The notes beneath the pieces are model-generated. The model saw only the letters and a list, made by a program, of their open reading frames with translations, did not search any database and was not told the origin of the DNA. A DNA stretch of 64,000 nt from Halichoerus grypus (Eukaryota > Chordata > Mammalia > Carnivora > Phocidae): assembly GCF_964656455.1 (NCBI RefSeq), contig NW_027555024.1, positions 1 to 64,000 on the forward strand, in the 5' to 3' direction. Shown one piece after another: positions 31,484 to 43,206 of this stretch. How positions within the stretch are numbered: the stretch's first letter is position 1; every line of letters begins with the position of its first letter. The position numbers and the translations under genes are program-made.

Positions 31484-31666
31484 TTTTTTTTTTTTTTTTA
31501 AGATCTTATTTATTTATTTGAGAGAGAGAGAGAGCAGGGGGGTGCAGAGGGAGAAGCAGACTCCCTGCTTGCAGGGAGTCTGATGCAGTGCTGGATCTCA
31601 GGACCCTGGGATCATGACCGGAGCCTAAGGCCAACGTTTAACCAACTGAGCAACCCAGGCACCCCC
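31484..31666 (-). mobile_element. Can-SINE
   Basis: Poly(T), AAGATCTTATTTATTTATTT, GA-rich body with GGGGGGTGCAGAGGGAGAAG, head ending CAACCCAGGCACCCCC. I could not define a target duplication. Confidence 0.93.
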
Positions 31667-32009
31667 GTTTTTTCATTTTTTAAAAGAAAGCATGGAGAAA
31701 TTATGTTCATATAAATAGGTGAATGGGAATAGAAGGTATTTTGTCAGTAGTCACATAAGTTTTAAAATTCCTTCTGAGTTATTTGTTGAAAAATCCCATA
31801 GTGATTTACCATCAAAAATGTTTTTAATGATTTAGCAGCTGATTATTTCTGAAAACTGGAATTGAAAAATCCTTCAATTTCATTGGAAGCAAAAAATTGG
31901 AAGCCATTAATGGATTTACTCCCCAAAGATTAAAGCTATTTACTTTCTCAATGCTAACACCAACATTTGGAATTGCCACTTTAGTGATCCCTGAGGTTTT
32001 GTTTAGTTT

Positions 32010-33485
32010 TTGGGAGATATATTTAACATACCATAAAATTCACTCTTTTAAAGTGTTCAATTCAGGGGTGCCTGGGTGGCTCAGTTGGTTAAGCGACTGC
32101 CTTCGGCTCAGGTCATGATCCTGGAGTCCTAGGATCAAGTCCCGCATCAGGCTCCCTGCTCAGCAGGGAGTCTGCTTCTCCCTCTGACCTTCCCCCATCT
32201 TGTGCTCTCTCTCACTCTCTCTCTCTCAAATAAATAAATAAAATATTAAAAAAAAATATTTTAAAGTGTTCAATTCAGTGGCTATCAGCATATTCACAAA
32301 CGTGTACAACCATCACCACTATTTAATTCCAGAACATTTTCATTACCCTAAAAAAGAACCTTATGACCATTAACAAGCATACACAACTCCCTCTCTACCT
32401 AGTCCACCAAGCCATTTTCTGTCTATGTCTATGAATTTGCCTATACTGGACATTTCATATAAATGGAATCACACAATATTTGGTCCTTTGTGACTGGCTT
32501 CTTTCACTTAGCGTAATACTTTGAGGTTAATGCATGATGTAGCATGAGTCAGTAGTTCACTTCCTTTCATGGACGAGTATTCCAATGCATAGATAAACCA
32601 CATTTTACCTATTTATCAGTTGGCAGACATTGGGTTGTTTCCTCTTCTTGGCTATTATGAATAATGCTGCTATAAACTTGCATGTGCAAGTTTTTGTGTC
32701 AACATACATTTCTAATTCTCTCAGGTATATACCTAAGAGTGGAACTGCTGGATCTTATAGTAATTCTATGTCTAACCTTTTGACAAACAGCAGATTGATT
32801 TCCCTAAGCAGCAGCATCATTTCACATCCCCACAAGCAGTATGAGTATTCCCATTTGTCCACATCCTTACCAATACTTGTTATTAACTGTCTTTTTTTTA
32901 TTCTCACCATCCTATTAATGGGTGTGAAGTATCTCACTGTGGTTCTGATTTGCATATCTCTGATGACTAATGATATTAAACATCAATCTATCGTTCTATC
33001 CATCTTACTAGCCACTTGTACATCTTTTTTGAAGAAACATCTATTCAAATCCTTTGCCCCTTTTAAAATTCAGGGTATTTTTTTGTTAGTTATAAGTGTT
33101 CTTTTCATATTCTGGACACAAGCCACTTATCAGACATATGATTTGCAAATATTTTCACCTATTCTGCAGTTGTCTTCTCACTCTTTTGACAGTGTCCTTT
33201 GATGTATGCAGGTGTTTAATTTTGATGAAGTCCAATCTATCCATATTTTTCTACTGATTGCTTATATTTCTGATGTCATATCTAAGAAACCACTGCCTAA
33301 TCCAAGACCACAAAGATTTACACCTAAGTATTTTTCTGAGAGTTTTATAGTTTAGCTCTTACATTTAAGTCTTCAACTTACTTTGAGTTAATTTTTACAT
33401 ATGGTATGAGGTAGGGATCCAACTCCCTTCTTTTGCAATTGAATATCCAGTTGTCCAGCACCACTGTCTTATTGTCTTAGAATTA
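32010..33485 (-). mobile_element. Old L1 3' half, split by a Can-SINE
   Basis: Antisense L1 in order: AAATTCACTCTTTTAAAGTG, CCATCACCACTATTTAATTC, GGACATTTCATATAAATGGA, CACTTAGCGTAATACTTTGA, CAGTTGGCAGACATTGGGTT, GAATAATGCTGCTATAAACT, GGTATATACCTAAGAGTGGA, CATATCTCTGATGACTAATG, CTGATTGCTTATATTTCTGA and TGAATATCCAGTTGTCCAGC. The 190-residue plus-strand frame over 32630-33202, the longest in the window, is the antisense of ORF2 and not a gene. Confidence 0.9.
32066..32258 (+). mobile_element. Can-SINE inside old L1
   Basis: Head GGGGTGCCTGGGTGGCTCAG, body with CTCTGACCTTCCCCCATCTT, tail AAATAAATAAATAAAATATT. Perfect 20-base target duplication starting TTTTAAAGTGTTCAATTCAG at 32046-32065 and 32259-32278; removing it restores the L1 reading exactly. 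Confidence 0.97.
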
Positions 33486-33926
33486 TCTTGAGATCCTTTT
33501 TTCCCCTGAAGTACTTCCACCACAGGGCAAATGCCTCATGGTAAAAGCAGGGAGAGAGGAAGCATTATGCCATTCTTTTGTAAAATGAAGAAGGACAACA
33601 GTGGAGAGGAATATGGGAAAGAAGTAACTGCCTGAAAGACTGGTTCATAGGAAGATCAATTTTAAGAAAGAGCACATGCAGAAGTTTAAGGTCTGGACAC
33701 TGATTCACTTAAAACTATCCATGTGCTTGTGTACCTCCAGGAGTTTGTGTCTCCACTTGAACACTGTGCTACACTCCTGCCTCAATTCTGGGGGGAAAAG
33801 TTATCATTTGTGAACAATTTTTTCATATTTCAATTGTGTAAATAATGAAATAAAACGGGGCTTAGGATGAATCTAGTGATAAAAGGAAGTCTACAGGTTT
33901 TTCACCCTATACCACTCAGCCAAATA
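33486..33926. other. Unassigned DNA
   Basis: No repeat or coding signal that I can support. Confidence 0.5.
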
Positions 33927-33941
33927 GAAAAATTCACTTCT

Positions 33942-34102
33942 GGGGCACCTGGGTGGCTCAGTGGGTTAAGTGTCTGACTCTTTGGCTCAGGTCATGATCT
34001 CAGGGTTGTGAGATCGAGCCCTGGGCTCCGTGCTGGGCATGGAGCCTGCTTAAGAGTCTCTCTCTCTCCCTCTTCCTCTGCCCACCCCCCATAAAAAGAA
34101 AA
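33942..34102 (+). mobile_element. Can-SINE, older subfamily, shortened
   Basis: Head GGGGCACCTGGGTGGCTCAG with GTGTCTGACTC, a B-box region missing several bases (GAGCCCTGGGCTCCGTGC) and a tail AAAAAGAAAAGAAAA without AAATAAAT units. Target GAAAAATTCACTTCT at 33927-33941 and 34103-34117. Confidence 0.95.
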
Positions 34103-34117
34103 GAAAAATTCACTTCT

Positions 34118-34912
34118 ATTCCATTTTACATCAAACATATTTGGTTCAAAGCATGAATTAATGGAATGGAATTTTTCTTAATCTTATTTTATTAACGCAA
34201 GAGTAATAACAAAAAAGCACTAAGAAATCCTACCTTGAGTCTACTAGTTTACTCACTTTATGCCTAGGCTCCCTTGAAACAAACTCTACTAGGCTAGGGA
34301 CACAGTATGGCATCGCTGAACAGAAATGTTACGGTCAAACCCTCAGCTCCATGGTATGCCACTTCTCTTTCCCCTAAAATGTATGTTTAGTCAAATTCCT
34401 TTCCCCTGAGCTTGGTCCAAATTACGATACTGGCAAACAGATATGCTATCTATTTCCTCTTATCACATAACTGACAGTTTCATAGGTTTGTAGTGTAACC
34501 CTGGGGTGATTTCATTTCCCATGACTTTACTTTAATTGGAATTAAGCAGAGACAGTATTTTCACACGTGATAATTTACTAAATATTTCTGCCCATGTTAA
34601 CTAACTTCACCACTTTTGAATCCTAATCTAAGTACTTACCCAATAAATCTGAATATTTTATTTTGGATTAAAAGCTTCCATCTGTTGTTGTATATTTCAT
34701 ACCCCAGTGTTGCCTTCCATTTTACACTTTATTGGTTTTTATTGTGTAAAAGTTAATTATTTTTCAAGTACCCAAGGATTAATTAGTGGCCCTTTTCTCC
34801 ACTGGTGTGTTGTTCCTGGTGCTAAATTTAAAATGGAATTGTTTCTGTACTCTTATACAATTTGTTTAATTATTCCATTTTTTAACCTACTATTATGTGG
34901 TGTGGTCTGAAC
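34118..34912. other. Unassigned DNA
   Basis: Possibly single-copy. Small frames such as 34707-34910 have no domain. No other feature. Confidence 0.5.
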
Positions 34913-34926
34913 TGAGATATGTTTTA

Positions 34927-35125
34927 TTTATTTTTTTTTTTAAAGATTTTATTTATTTGACAGAGAGAGACACAGCGAGAGCAGGAACACAAGCAGGGGG
35001 AGTGGGAGAGGGAGAAGCAGGCTTCCCGCTGAGCAGGGAGCCCGATGCGGGACTCGATCCCGGGACCCCGGGATCATGACCTGAGCCGAAGGCAGACGCT
35101 TAACGACTGAGCCACCCAGGCGCCC
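34927..35125 (-). mobile_element. Can-SINE, young, left arm of an inverted pair
   Basis: Near-consensus copy rich in CpG (CCCGATGCGGGACTCGATCC). Perfect 14-base target duplication TGAGATATGTTTTA at 34913-34926 and 35126-35139. Confidence 0.97.
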
Positions 35126-35156
35126 TGAGATATGTTTTAAAAGAGTGTGAAATCTA

Positions 35157-35337
35157 GGGGCGCCTGGGCGGCTCAGTAGTTAAGCACCTGCCTTCGGCTC
35201 AGGTCATGATCCCAGGGTCCTGGGATTGAGCCCCACATCGGGCTCCCTGCTCGGCAGGAGGCCTGCTTCTCCTTCTCCCACTCCCCCTGCTTGTGTTCCC
35301 TCTCTCGCTGTATCTCTCTCTGTCAAATAAATAAATA
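35157..35337 (+). mobile_element. Can-SINE, young, right arm of an inverted pair
   Basis: Head GGGGCGCCTGGGCGGCTCAG, complete body, tail only AAATAAATAAAT without poly(A). Perfect 17-base target duplication AAAGAGTGTGAAATCTA at 35140-35156 and 35338-35354. Its left duplication starts directly after that of the minus-strand SINE upstream. Confidence 0.97.
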
Positions 35338-35479
35338 AAGAGTGTGAAATCTATAATGCAAACATTAAGTGGTATTGTTATGTGTAACTTTTAACTCCGA
35401 TATCATTTGCAGAGTGACAGAGATGACATGTCAACCAGGTAAACACTGATTATTCAATAGTGCTGAAAAACTGGCTGGC

Positions 35480-35645
35480 TGTCTGGCTTCAAAGAAAAAA
35501 AAGAGCCTTATCTCACTCTTTAAACCAAAAATAAACTGTAGATAAATAAGATATTTAAAGTAGAAGAGAATAGTTTTGTTCTCAATTTTTAATTATTCTC
35601 AGTCAAGGGGAGGCCATTCTAAGCATGACACACTTAAGTTACTGA
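35480..35645 (+). mobile_element. Old L1 ORF2 fragment
   Basis: AAACCAAAAATAAACTGTAG, ATAAATAAGATATTTAAAGT and GGCCATTCTAAGCATGACAC resemble the L1 ORF2 stretch also seen at 20870-20960. Diverged and short. Confidence 0.55.
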
Positions 35646-36545
35646 GGGAAAGAATGGTAAGTTCCTTTTAGGAAAAGTGACACGTCAGTTGCCCGTTAGA
35701 CATCCAAGCAAAGCATAAATCCATATTGCTTAGGAGGGGTTCAGACTGGCGATTAGAAGTTGGGCATCATCAAAACACAGATCGTTTCAAAGCCTGGAGG
35801 TAGGATCAGATCAAGGGAATGAATGTGGCGAGGTGAAAGGACTGGGTCCTGTAGGCACTCCATGAGAAACAAAAGACTGAGAGGGAAACAAAGAAGACCA
35901 GTCCTGGAAGCCAAGTGAAGAGAGTGTTTCTGTGGGGAGAGAATAAGGGACCACCCGTGTCAAGTACAGTTAACAGATCAAATAATGCAAGAGCAAAAAA
36001 GGAAGAGTCATGGGTAACCTTCACAAGAGCAGTTTAGGCACGTGCTGGGAGGGACAGCCTAATTAGAGGGGGCAGACTCAAAAGATAAGAGGAGGAAAAA
36101 ACTGGAAACAAAATATAAATACATCTTTTGAAAAAAAAAGAGGTGGGGGGATAGAGCAACAGAAGGGAAAGTGGAGTTAAGAGAGGTTGTGTTCAGGATG
36201 AGAGGAGATGGAATTAGATGCAGCACAGTGCAGGGCGCGGCCCTTGCTACCAGGACGGTCAGTTCATTCCTTAAGATAGAGGGAAGGCAGAATACATGGC
36301 GTATCTTCTTAAGGCATCTACTTTCTCAGTGAGATAAAAAGTAAATTTGTGTACTGAGAGTAAAGAATGCTGAAAGTAATGTCAGAGGTCTGAGGAGGAA
36401 GAGGTTTAAATGACCAGCTAGGTCAGACTAGCAGAGTAAAAGGACTATTGTTGAGCAACATGAAGGGCTCATCTGACTTGATAGTCATTAACTGGAAGTA
36501 AGACCAATCGGCAAAGCTAATTCTCCAGCCACTTGATGCAGCAAA
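35646..36545. repeat. Ancient dispersed repeat, purine-rich, not assigned
   Basis: TCAAAGCCTGGAGGTAGGAT, GATCAAGGGAATGAATGTGG, GGGTCCTGTAGGCACTCCAT, CCTGGAAGCCAAGTGAAGAG and CAAATAATGCAAGAGCAAAA have the order of an old mammalian repeat I recall (…GAGTGAGTGTAGATAGAGAAG…). The second half, from about 36050, is unassigned. The 35806-36024 minus-strand frame is a by-product. Confidence 0.5.
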
Positions 36546-36771
36546 AGTGCAAGTGTACAACCAAAGCACCCAAATGAAAAGCAAACACTGAACTGAAGGG
36601 AGAAATAAACAGTAACACAACAATAGTAGATTTCAATATCCCACTTTCAATAACAGATAGAAGCAGACAGAACATCAGTAAGAAAACAGATTTGAACACC
36701 ACTTTGGACCAAACGGCCCTAACAGACATACACACAACACTCCACCCAACAGTAGCCAAACACACATTCTT

Positions 36772-36975
36772 TTTTTTTTTTTTTTTTAAGATTTTATTTA
36801 TTTATTTGACAGAGAGAGAAACAGTGAGAGAGGGAACACAAGTAGGGTGAGTGGGAGAGGGAGAAGCAGGCTCCCCGCTGAGCAGGGAGCCCGATGTGGG
36901 GCTTGATCCCAGGACCCTGGGATCATGACCTGAGCTGAAGGCAGCCGCTTAACCGAATGAGCCACCCAGGCGCCC
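36772..36975 (-). mobile_element. Can-SINE, young, inside L1 ORF2
   Basis: Long poly(T), full body and head. Perfect 16-base target duplication CCAAACACACATTCTT at 36756-36771 and 36976-36991. Excising it rejoins L1 sequence on both sides. Confidence 0.97.
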
Positions 36976-38647
36976 CCAAACACACATTCTTAACCACACA
37001 TGGAACATACTCCAGGACAGATCACATGTTAGGCCACAAAACAAGTCTTTACAAAGTTAAGAATACTGAAATCATACCAAGTATCTTTTCCAACCACAAA
37101 GGAATGAAACTAGAAATCAAGTGTAGGAAAACTGGAAAATTCACAAATATGTGAAAATTAAACAACACACTCTTCAACAACTAATGGGTCAAAGAAGAAC
37201 TAAGGTAAATTAGAAAATATCTTGAGACAAATGAAAACAAAAACACAACATACCGAAACTTATGGGATGCAGCAAAAGCAGTTCTATGGGGGAAGTTTAC
37301 AGCAGTAAATGCCTACAATTAAGAAAGGGAAAGTCTGAAGTCAACAATCTAACTTTACACCTCAAAGAACCAAAAAAAGAAAAACTAAACTCAAAAGTTG
37401 TAAGGAAGAAACTGAAAATGATTACAGCAGAAATAAACAAAATAAAGGACAGAAGAACAATAGAAAAAATTAATAAAAGACTTTATTTTCTGAAAAGATC
37501 AACAAAATTTACAGACCTAAGAAGGACTAAGAAGAGAGAAGGCTCAAATAACTAAAATCAGAAAGAGGAGACATTACAACTGATGTCACAGAAATAAAAA
37601 AGATTTAAGAGACTATGATGAATAATTATACATCAACAATTTGGATTGCCTAGAAGAAATGAATAAATTCCTAGAAACATACAACCTACCATGAATCATG
37701 AGAAAAAGAAAACCTAAACAGACCTGTAACTAGTACAGAGATTGAATCACTCATCAAAAATCTTCCAACAAAGAATAGCCCAAGACCAAATGGTTTCACT
37801 GGAGACTTTTACACATTTAAAGAATTAATTTAAAGAATTAATGCCAATCCTTCTCAAAGTCTTCCAAAAAACTAAAGAGGAAGAACACTTCCAAACTCAT
37901 TTTATGACCTCTGATCCCAGAGCCAGACAAAGATACTATTAGAAAACTTTAGACCAGTATCCCTGATAATATAGATGCAAAATTCCTCAACAAAATACTA
38001 GCAAACTGAGTTCAACTGCACATTTAAAATATTACACACCATGACCAAATGGGATTTATCCTCGAGATGCAAGAATTGTTCAGTGTAAGAAAAGCAATAA
38101 ATGTAATATACTACGTTAATACAAGGAAGAACAAAAATCACATGATCATCTCAACTGGTACAGATAAATCATTTGACAGAATTCAACAATCTTCCATACA
38201 AAAACACTCAACAAACTAGAAAGTATTACTTCAACATAATAAGATCATATATGAAAACATCATACTCAATGATGAAAACTGAAAGTTTTTCCTCTAAGAT
38301 GAGGAACAAGACACAGGTGACTGCTCTCACCACTTCTACTCAACATACTACTGAAAGCCCCAGCCAGAGCAATTAGGCAAGGAAAGAAAAAAGAAGGCAT
38401 TCAAAACAGAAAGGAAGAAGTAAAATTATCTCTGTTCACAGATGACATGATATTATATGTAGGAATCCATAAACATTCCACACAGGGGAAAAAAACCTGT
38501 TAGAATAAATGCATTCAGCAAAGTTATAGGATATATAATCTACATTCAAAAACTAGTTGTGTTTCTGTACACTAACAATAAAAAATCCAAAAAGGAAATT
38601 AAGAAAACAAACCCATTAAAAAAAAGAAAAGAACCCCATTTACAATA

Positions 38648-39085
38648 GGGAGTGGGGGAATGGGCAAAATAAGTGAAGGGGAGTGGGAGATACAGGCTTC
38701 CAGTTATGGAATAAGTAAATCACATGAATAAAAGGTACAGCATAGGGAACACAGTCAATGGTCTTGTACTAGCATTGTATAGTGATGGATGGCAGCTACA
38801 CTTGTGAGCATAGCATAATGTATAAACTTGTCTAATCACTATGTTGTACACCTGAAACTAATGTAACTTTGTGTGTCAACTATACTTCAATAAAAATTAA
38901 TATTAAAAAATAAAATGGAAGGAAAAAAGAAAAATGCTGAAATAATTTTGTTGTTTTGAAAGATGTATATTTACAGGTTCACCAACATAGAGAATGTTTT
39001 CATTTTAGGATCATTTCAATGCTTTGTAATAATAAATTGACACGAAACAGATTATATTAAAAAATAATGGCCTATTAAAAATAAA
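38648..39085 (+). mobile_element. L1 3' UTR insertion with possible 3' transduction
   Basis: ORF2 sequence ending CCCCATTTACAATA is followed abruptly by a foreign L1 3' UTR (GGGGAATGGGCAAAATAAGT, GTTGTACACCTGAAACTAAT, CTATACTTCAATAAAAATTA, ending near 38935). About 125 unassigned bases follow and end in AATAAA (39031-39036) plus an A-rich run at 39059. Host L1 ORF2 resumes near 39085 (AAAATACTTTGGAATAAAGT). A clear target duplication is not visible. Confidence 0.7.
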
Positions 39086-39628
39086 GGAAAGAAAATACTT
39101 TGGAATAAAGTTAACCAAGGAGGTGAAAGACTTGTGCACTAAAAACTACAAAACATTGCTGAGAAAAATTAAAGACACAAATAAACAGAAAGACAATGTC
39201 CATACTGCCCAGAGCGATCTACAGATTCAATGCAATTCTTATGAAAATCCCAAGAGCATATTTTGCATAAATAGAGAAAACTATCATAAAATTCATATGG
39301 AATCTCCAAGGACCCTGAATAGCCAAAACAATCTTGAGAAAGAACAAAGCCAGAGGCCTCACACTTTCTGACTTCAAAACATATCACGAAGCTCTACGGT
39401 AATCAAAAAGTATGTTACAAGCATAAAGACAGACATACAGACCATCAGAATAGAATAAAGACCCCAGAAATAAACCCTCACATATATGGTCAAATTACCT
39501 TCAACAATGGTGGAAGGCTAGTCTCTTCAACAAACGGTGCTGGGGAAACTGGATAACCACATAAAAAAGAATGAAGATAGATCCTTACCTTACACCATGT
39601 ACAAAACTTAATTCAATATGGGTTAAAG

Positions 39629-39855
39629 AGGGGTGCCTGGGTGGCTCAGTCAGTTGAGCATCTGACTCTTGGTTTCAGCTCAGGTCATGATCTCAGGGTT
39701 GTGGGATCAAGCCCTGTGTCGGGTTCTGCGCTCATCAGGGAGTCTGCTTGGGATTCTCTCTCTCCCTCTTCTTCCCCCTCTGCCCCTCCCCTCATTCATG
39801 CTCCTGCTCTTTCTCTCTCTCTCTCAAATAAATAAATAAATAAGATCTTTTTAAA
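39629..39855 (+). mobile_element. Can-SINE, older subfamily, inside L1
   Basis: Head GGGGTGCCTGGGTGGCTCAG with the TCTGACTCTTGGTTTCAGCTCAG variant and long CT-rich body. Target ATGGGTTAAA before and ATGGATTAAA after; L1 sequence continues across. Confidence 0.95.
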
Positions 39856-41040
39856 AATGGATTAAAAACTTCAGCATAAGATCTAAAACTATAAAACTCC
39901 TAGAAAAAAATACAGGGAAAAAGCTTCATGACATTGGGATGAACAATGATTTCTTGAATATGACACCAAAAGAATAGGTAACAACAACAACAAAAATGGA
40001 CAAATGGGACTATGTCAAAACTTAAAAACTTTCACAGCAAAGGAAGCAATCAACAGGGTAATAAAAAGGCAACCTACAGAATGGGAGAAATACTTGCAAA
40101 CCATAAACTGGATAGAGTATTAATAACCAGAATATACAAAGAATTCCTACTCGTAACAAAAAAATAATAGTAACCTAATTAAAAATGGGCGAAGGACTTG
40201 AATAGACATTTTTCCAAAGATATACAAATGGCCAACGAGCATCTGAAAGATGCTTAACATCACTAATAGTGAAATTCATCAGTGAAATCCAAATTAAAAC
40301 CACAATGAGATATCACCTCATACCCATTAGTATGGCCCTTATCAAAAAAACAGAAAATAACAAGTGTTACAAGGATGTGGAGAAACCAGAACCCTTGTGC
40401 ACTGTTGGTGGTAATGTAAAATGGTGCAGCCACTATGGAAAAACAGTATAGAAGCTCTTCAAAAATTAAAAATAGAACTATCATAGGATCCAGCAATTCC
40501 ATTCCTGGGTATATATTCAAAAGAATTGAAAACAGGATCTCAAAGAGAGATGTGTACACCTTTGTTCTTTGTGGCATTATTCACAAACCAAGAAGCGGAA
40601 AAAACCTAAATGTCCATCAACAGATTCATAGGTAAAGAAAATGTGGTCTACACATGCAATGGAGTATTATTCAACCTTAAAAATCAAGGAAATCTTGTCC
40701 TATGCTACAAACATAGATGGATCTTGAGGACATTATACTAAGTGAAAAAAGCCAATCCCAAAAAGACATGTACTGCATGATCTCACTTACATGCAGTACC
40801 TAAAGTAATTAAACCCATAGAAACACAAAGTAAAGGGGTGGCCAGTTGCCAGGGGCTAAGGGGATGGAGAAATGGGAAGCTGCTGTTCAATGAGTATAGT
40901 TTCAGTCAGGTAAGCTGAAAAAAGTTCTAGAGATCTGTTGTATAACAATGGGCACATAATTAACAATACTGTAGTGTACACTTAAGTCATTAAGAGTGTA
41001 AATTTATGTTATGAGTTTTTTACCACACACACAAAAACGT

Positions 41041-41820
41041 GCAGGGTAGGCACAACTGGATTTATCCAACATTGGAGTTTCTCAACTAAGCAATGAAGCA
41101 AGTGAGGGCAAGGGTGTTGGGAATATTTGCAGCTGAACAATTATGACTGACCACAGAATTCAAACTGAGTAAGGAGCAGAGTGAGAACATAAGGGGGAGT
41201 GTGGTGAGGAACAGTAAAAAAGCAATAGGATCAGTGGGTTGTAGGTCCCAGTGAGATAAAAGGATTGTTTATACTAGAAGGCATGAGCTGGAAGGATCAG
41301 AAGCGATGATCAGAGAGTAGGGTACATGAAATTGAAATTACAGATTTATGATTATGATCACATTATTATCATATAACAGATCTGAGGCCGGGGCAGCTGA
41401 GGTAGAGAGGAAGACACTGGCAGAGGTCAAGGAAACAAGAGACCAGGAAAGTAGTGGAAGAATCAGCCACCTGGATGTTGAGATGGATCATCAAGAATTA
41501 AAATAAACTAGTATTGGAGATAGTGAGCCATATAAAGTAAAATCTTCACAGAAGAGAGGGGGTTGGGGAGAGGAGGAAGGAATAAGCCCAGGTCCCATGG
41601 AAAACTGCGAGGAGCAGTAGATAGTATTACCGAATGAGGAGACTGAAAAATCATGTTTTCTGTTTGATGTTAAGTAAAGTGAGAGGGAGAGTGGTGTGGG
41701 AATAGCGAAGAGGGGCAAGGAGGAGAATTCATTTCCAAGTCCAAAGAAGAGTTGGTCTGAAAGAGAAAACCCCACCGACTTAAGTGGGCTGCAAAAGAAA
41801 TCAGGGTTTTCCAGTGTGAA
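41041..41820. repeat. Ancient dispersed repeat, not assigned
   Basis: About 41260-41510 (GATCAGAGAGTAGGGTACAT, GAAATTGAAATTACAGATTT, ACAGATCTGAGGCCGGGGCA, CCACCTGGATGTTGAGATGG) matches my recall of an old purine-rich mammalian repeat, likely the same family as 35750-36020. The flanks are unassigned. Confidence 0.45.
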
Positions 41821-42165
41821 TCAAGTTTTAGTTGCTGGGGTTCTTAATCAGAGGCCCATGACCTCACAAAATTCAGGAGGTCCATGAACTTGACAGACTA
41901 GACGGGAAAAATTACATCTTTAGTTTCATTAACCTCTAACTGAAATATAATTATTTAATTAGGAGAGTAGGCAAAACCCACAGTAGTATGAGCAGCACCT
42001 GCAACTTTGTAACCAAAAGAAATTGGATATTCTCATCAAGTTACATTGCTGCAGATAATTTAAAATATTATTTATGCCTCATCATTTTTAAAAAATTAGG
42101 GTAGTTAAAACCCACCATTGGGTTATTTAATGAGTTCATAAAAGAACATATATATTACTATATCT
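41821..42165. repeat. Ancient dispersed repeat, not assigned
   Basis: GGGGTTCTTAATCAGAGGCC, TTTCATTAACCTCTAACTGA, CACAGTAGTATGAGCAGCAC, GTAACCAAAAGAAATTGGAT and TTACATTGCTGCAGATAATT have the texture of an old non-autonomous transposon that I recall from other mammals, name uncertain. Confidence 0.45.
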
Positions 42166-42176
42166 AAAAAGGTTTA

Positions 42177-42361
42177 GGGGCGCCTGGGTGGCTCAGTTGG
42201 TTAAACGACTGCCTTCAGCTCAGGTCATGATCCTGGAGTCCCTGGATCGAGTCCCGCATCGGGTCCCTGCTCAGCAGAGAGTCTGCTTCTCCCTCTGACC
42301 CTAACCCCTCTCATGTGCTCTCTCTCAGTCTCTCTCTCTCAAATAAATAAAATCTTTAAAA
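42177..42361 (+). mobile_element. Can-SINE, full length
   Basis: Head GGGGCGCCTGGGTGGCTCAG, body CCCTCTGACCCTAACCCCTC, tail AAATAAATAAAATCTTT. Target AAAAAGGTTTA at 42166-42176 and 42362-42372. Confidence 0.96.
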
Positions 42362-42372
42362 AAAAAGGTTTA

Positions 42373-43063
42373 ATTACTTTAATATCTGTATTTCAACATA
42401 ATTGGTTTCCTTAGAAAACCAATGTGTTTTATCTTACACATTTAAAAACATTGGTCTGAAAAGGGGAACAGACTGCCCAAAAAACTTCAGAACGCTTGAG
42501 AGCAAGAAGATGAATAGAATGGTCAGAAAATGAGGCACAACGGAAAGGCTCCAGGGGTTGGAGGGCAGTGGAAGGAAAGGGTCAGCTAAAGAGATTAAAC
42601 ACAGCCTTAGGTCCCCGTAAGTTCAATGAGAGGTTAAACAGAATGAGGGAGACATAGAAAATGTTAAGTGGAAAAGGCAAGTTGCAACACAGAATGCATA
42701 ATGCCATAATGCATAATGCCAAAACACACAAAAATGGAAATATACTTTTGTAAAGGGAGAGAAAATTGTAGAAGGATATATAAAGTGGCAACCGTGGTTA
42801 AGAGAAATAAACTGAGAGGGAGAGAGCAGCAACAAACGCAGAAAGGGGAAAGCTCACTTTTCCATATTGTTTGAAAAGTTTGCTACAAGTATGTATTACA
42901 TTAAAAAAAAAAAAAAACTAGTTATTTTTAGGGGAATCCTTTTTCTTTTCCTTTATATATTCTCTTGTATTCTTGCAGGACACTAAGGGCTAGGCTTCTG
43001 GGCTCTCCAGAGAACTCAGTGATGCGTTCTTTCAGAGAATGCTGTCTAAAAACAAAAATTTTT
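42373..43063. other. Unassigned DNA
   Basis: Contains a small direct repeat AATGCATAATGCCATAATGCATAATGCC near 42692-42719 and a poly(A) run at 42902-42916. No gene recognised; minus-strand frames at 42582-42835 show no domain. Confidence 0.5.
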
Positions 43064-43095
43064 TCGGAGCCCCTGGGTGGCTCAGTCATTAAGTT
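43064..43095 (+). mobile_element. Can-SINE head fragment only
   Basis: CGGAGCCCCTGGGTGGCTCAGTCATTAAG-like sequence: the first 30 bases of a SINE head, then an abrupt switch into L1-derived sequence. Body and tail are missing. Confidence 0.85.
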
Positions 43096-43206
43096 AAGAT
43101 TTCCTCTGAAAATCTGTGTAACACAGGGATCATCAATTACTTTAAAGTCTTGTAAAAATATCTGGCCCTTTTAAAGGGTATATCTTCAACAATTTTTTCT
43201 ATTTCT

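Larger units (their letters stand above)
36548..41040 (+). mobile_element. L1 ORF2 and 3' end, 5'-truncated, heavily interrupted
   Basis: Enters in the endonuclease part (GAACTGAAGGGAGAAATAAA near 36590, CACATGGAACATACTCCAGG near 36999, TGGGATGCAGCAAAAGCAGT near 37264), continues through reverse-transcriptase sequence (CATGACCAAATGGGATTTAT near 38040; TTCACAGATGACATGATATT near 38436, carrying the remains of the FADD-type catalytic motif) and the C-terminal part (GCAATGGAGTATTATTCAAC near 40656) to a 3' UTR ending near 41035 with ACCACACACACAAAA. Frames are closed by many stops and by a deletion around 37790-37850. Interrupted by two SINEs (36772-36975, 39629-39855) and by another L1 tail (about 38648-39085). 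Confidence 0.88.

Noticed and set aside
32630..33202. 190-residue plus-strand open frame, hydrophobic, could pass for a membrane protein
   Set aside because: It is the antisense of L1 ORF2/3' UTR; L1 landmarks run continuously on the minus strand. Antisense L1 commonly gives such hydrophobic frames.
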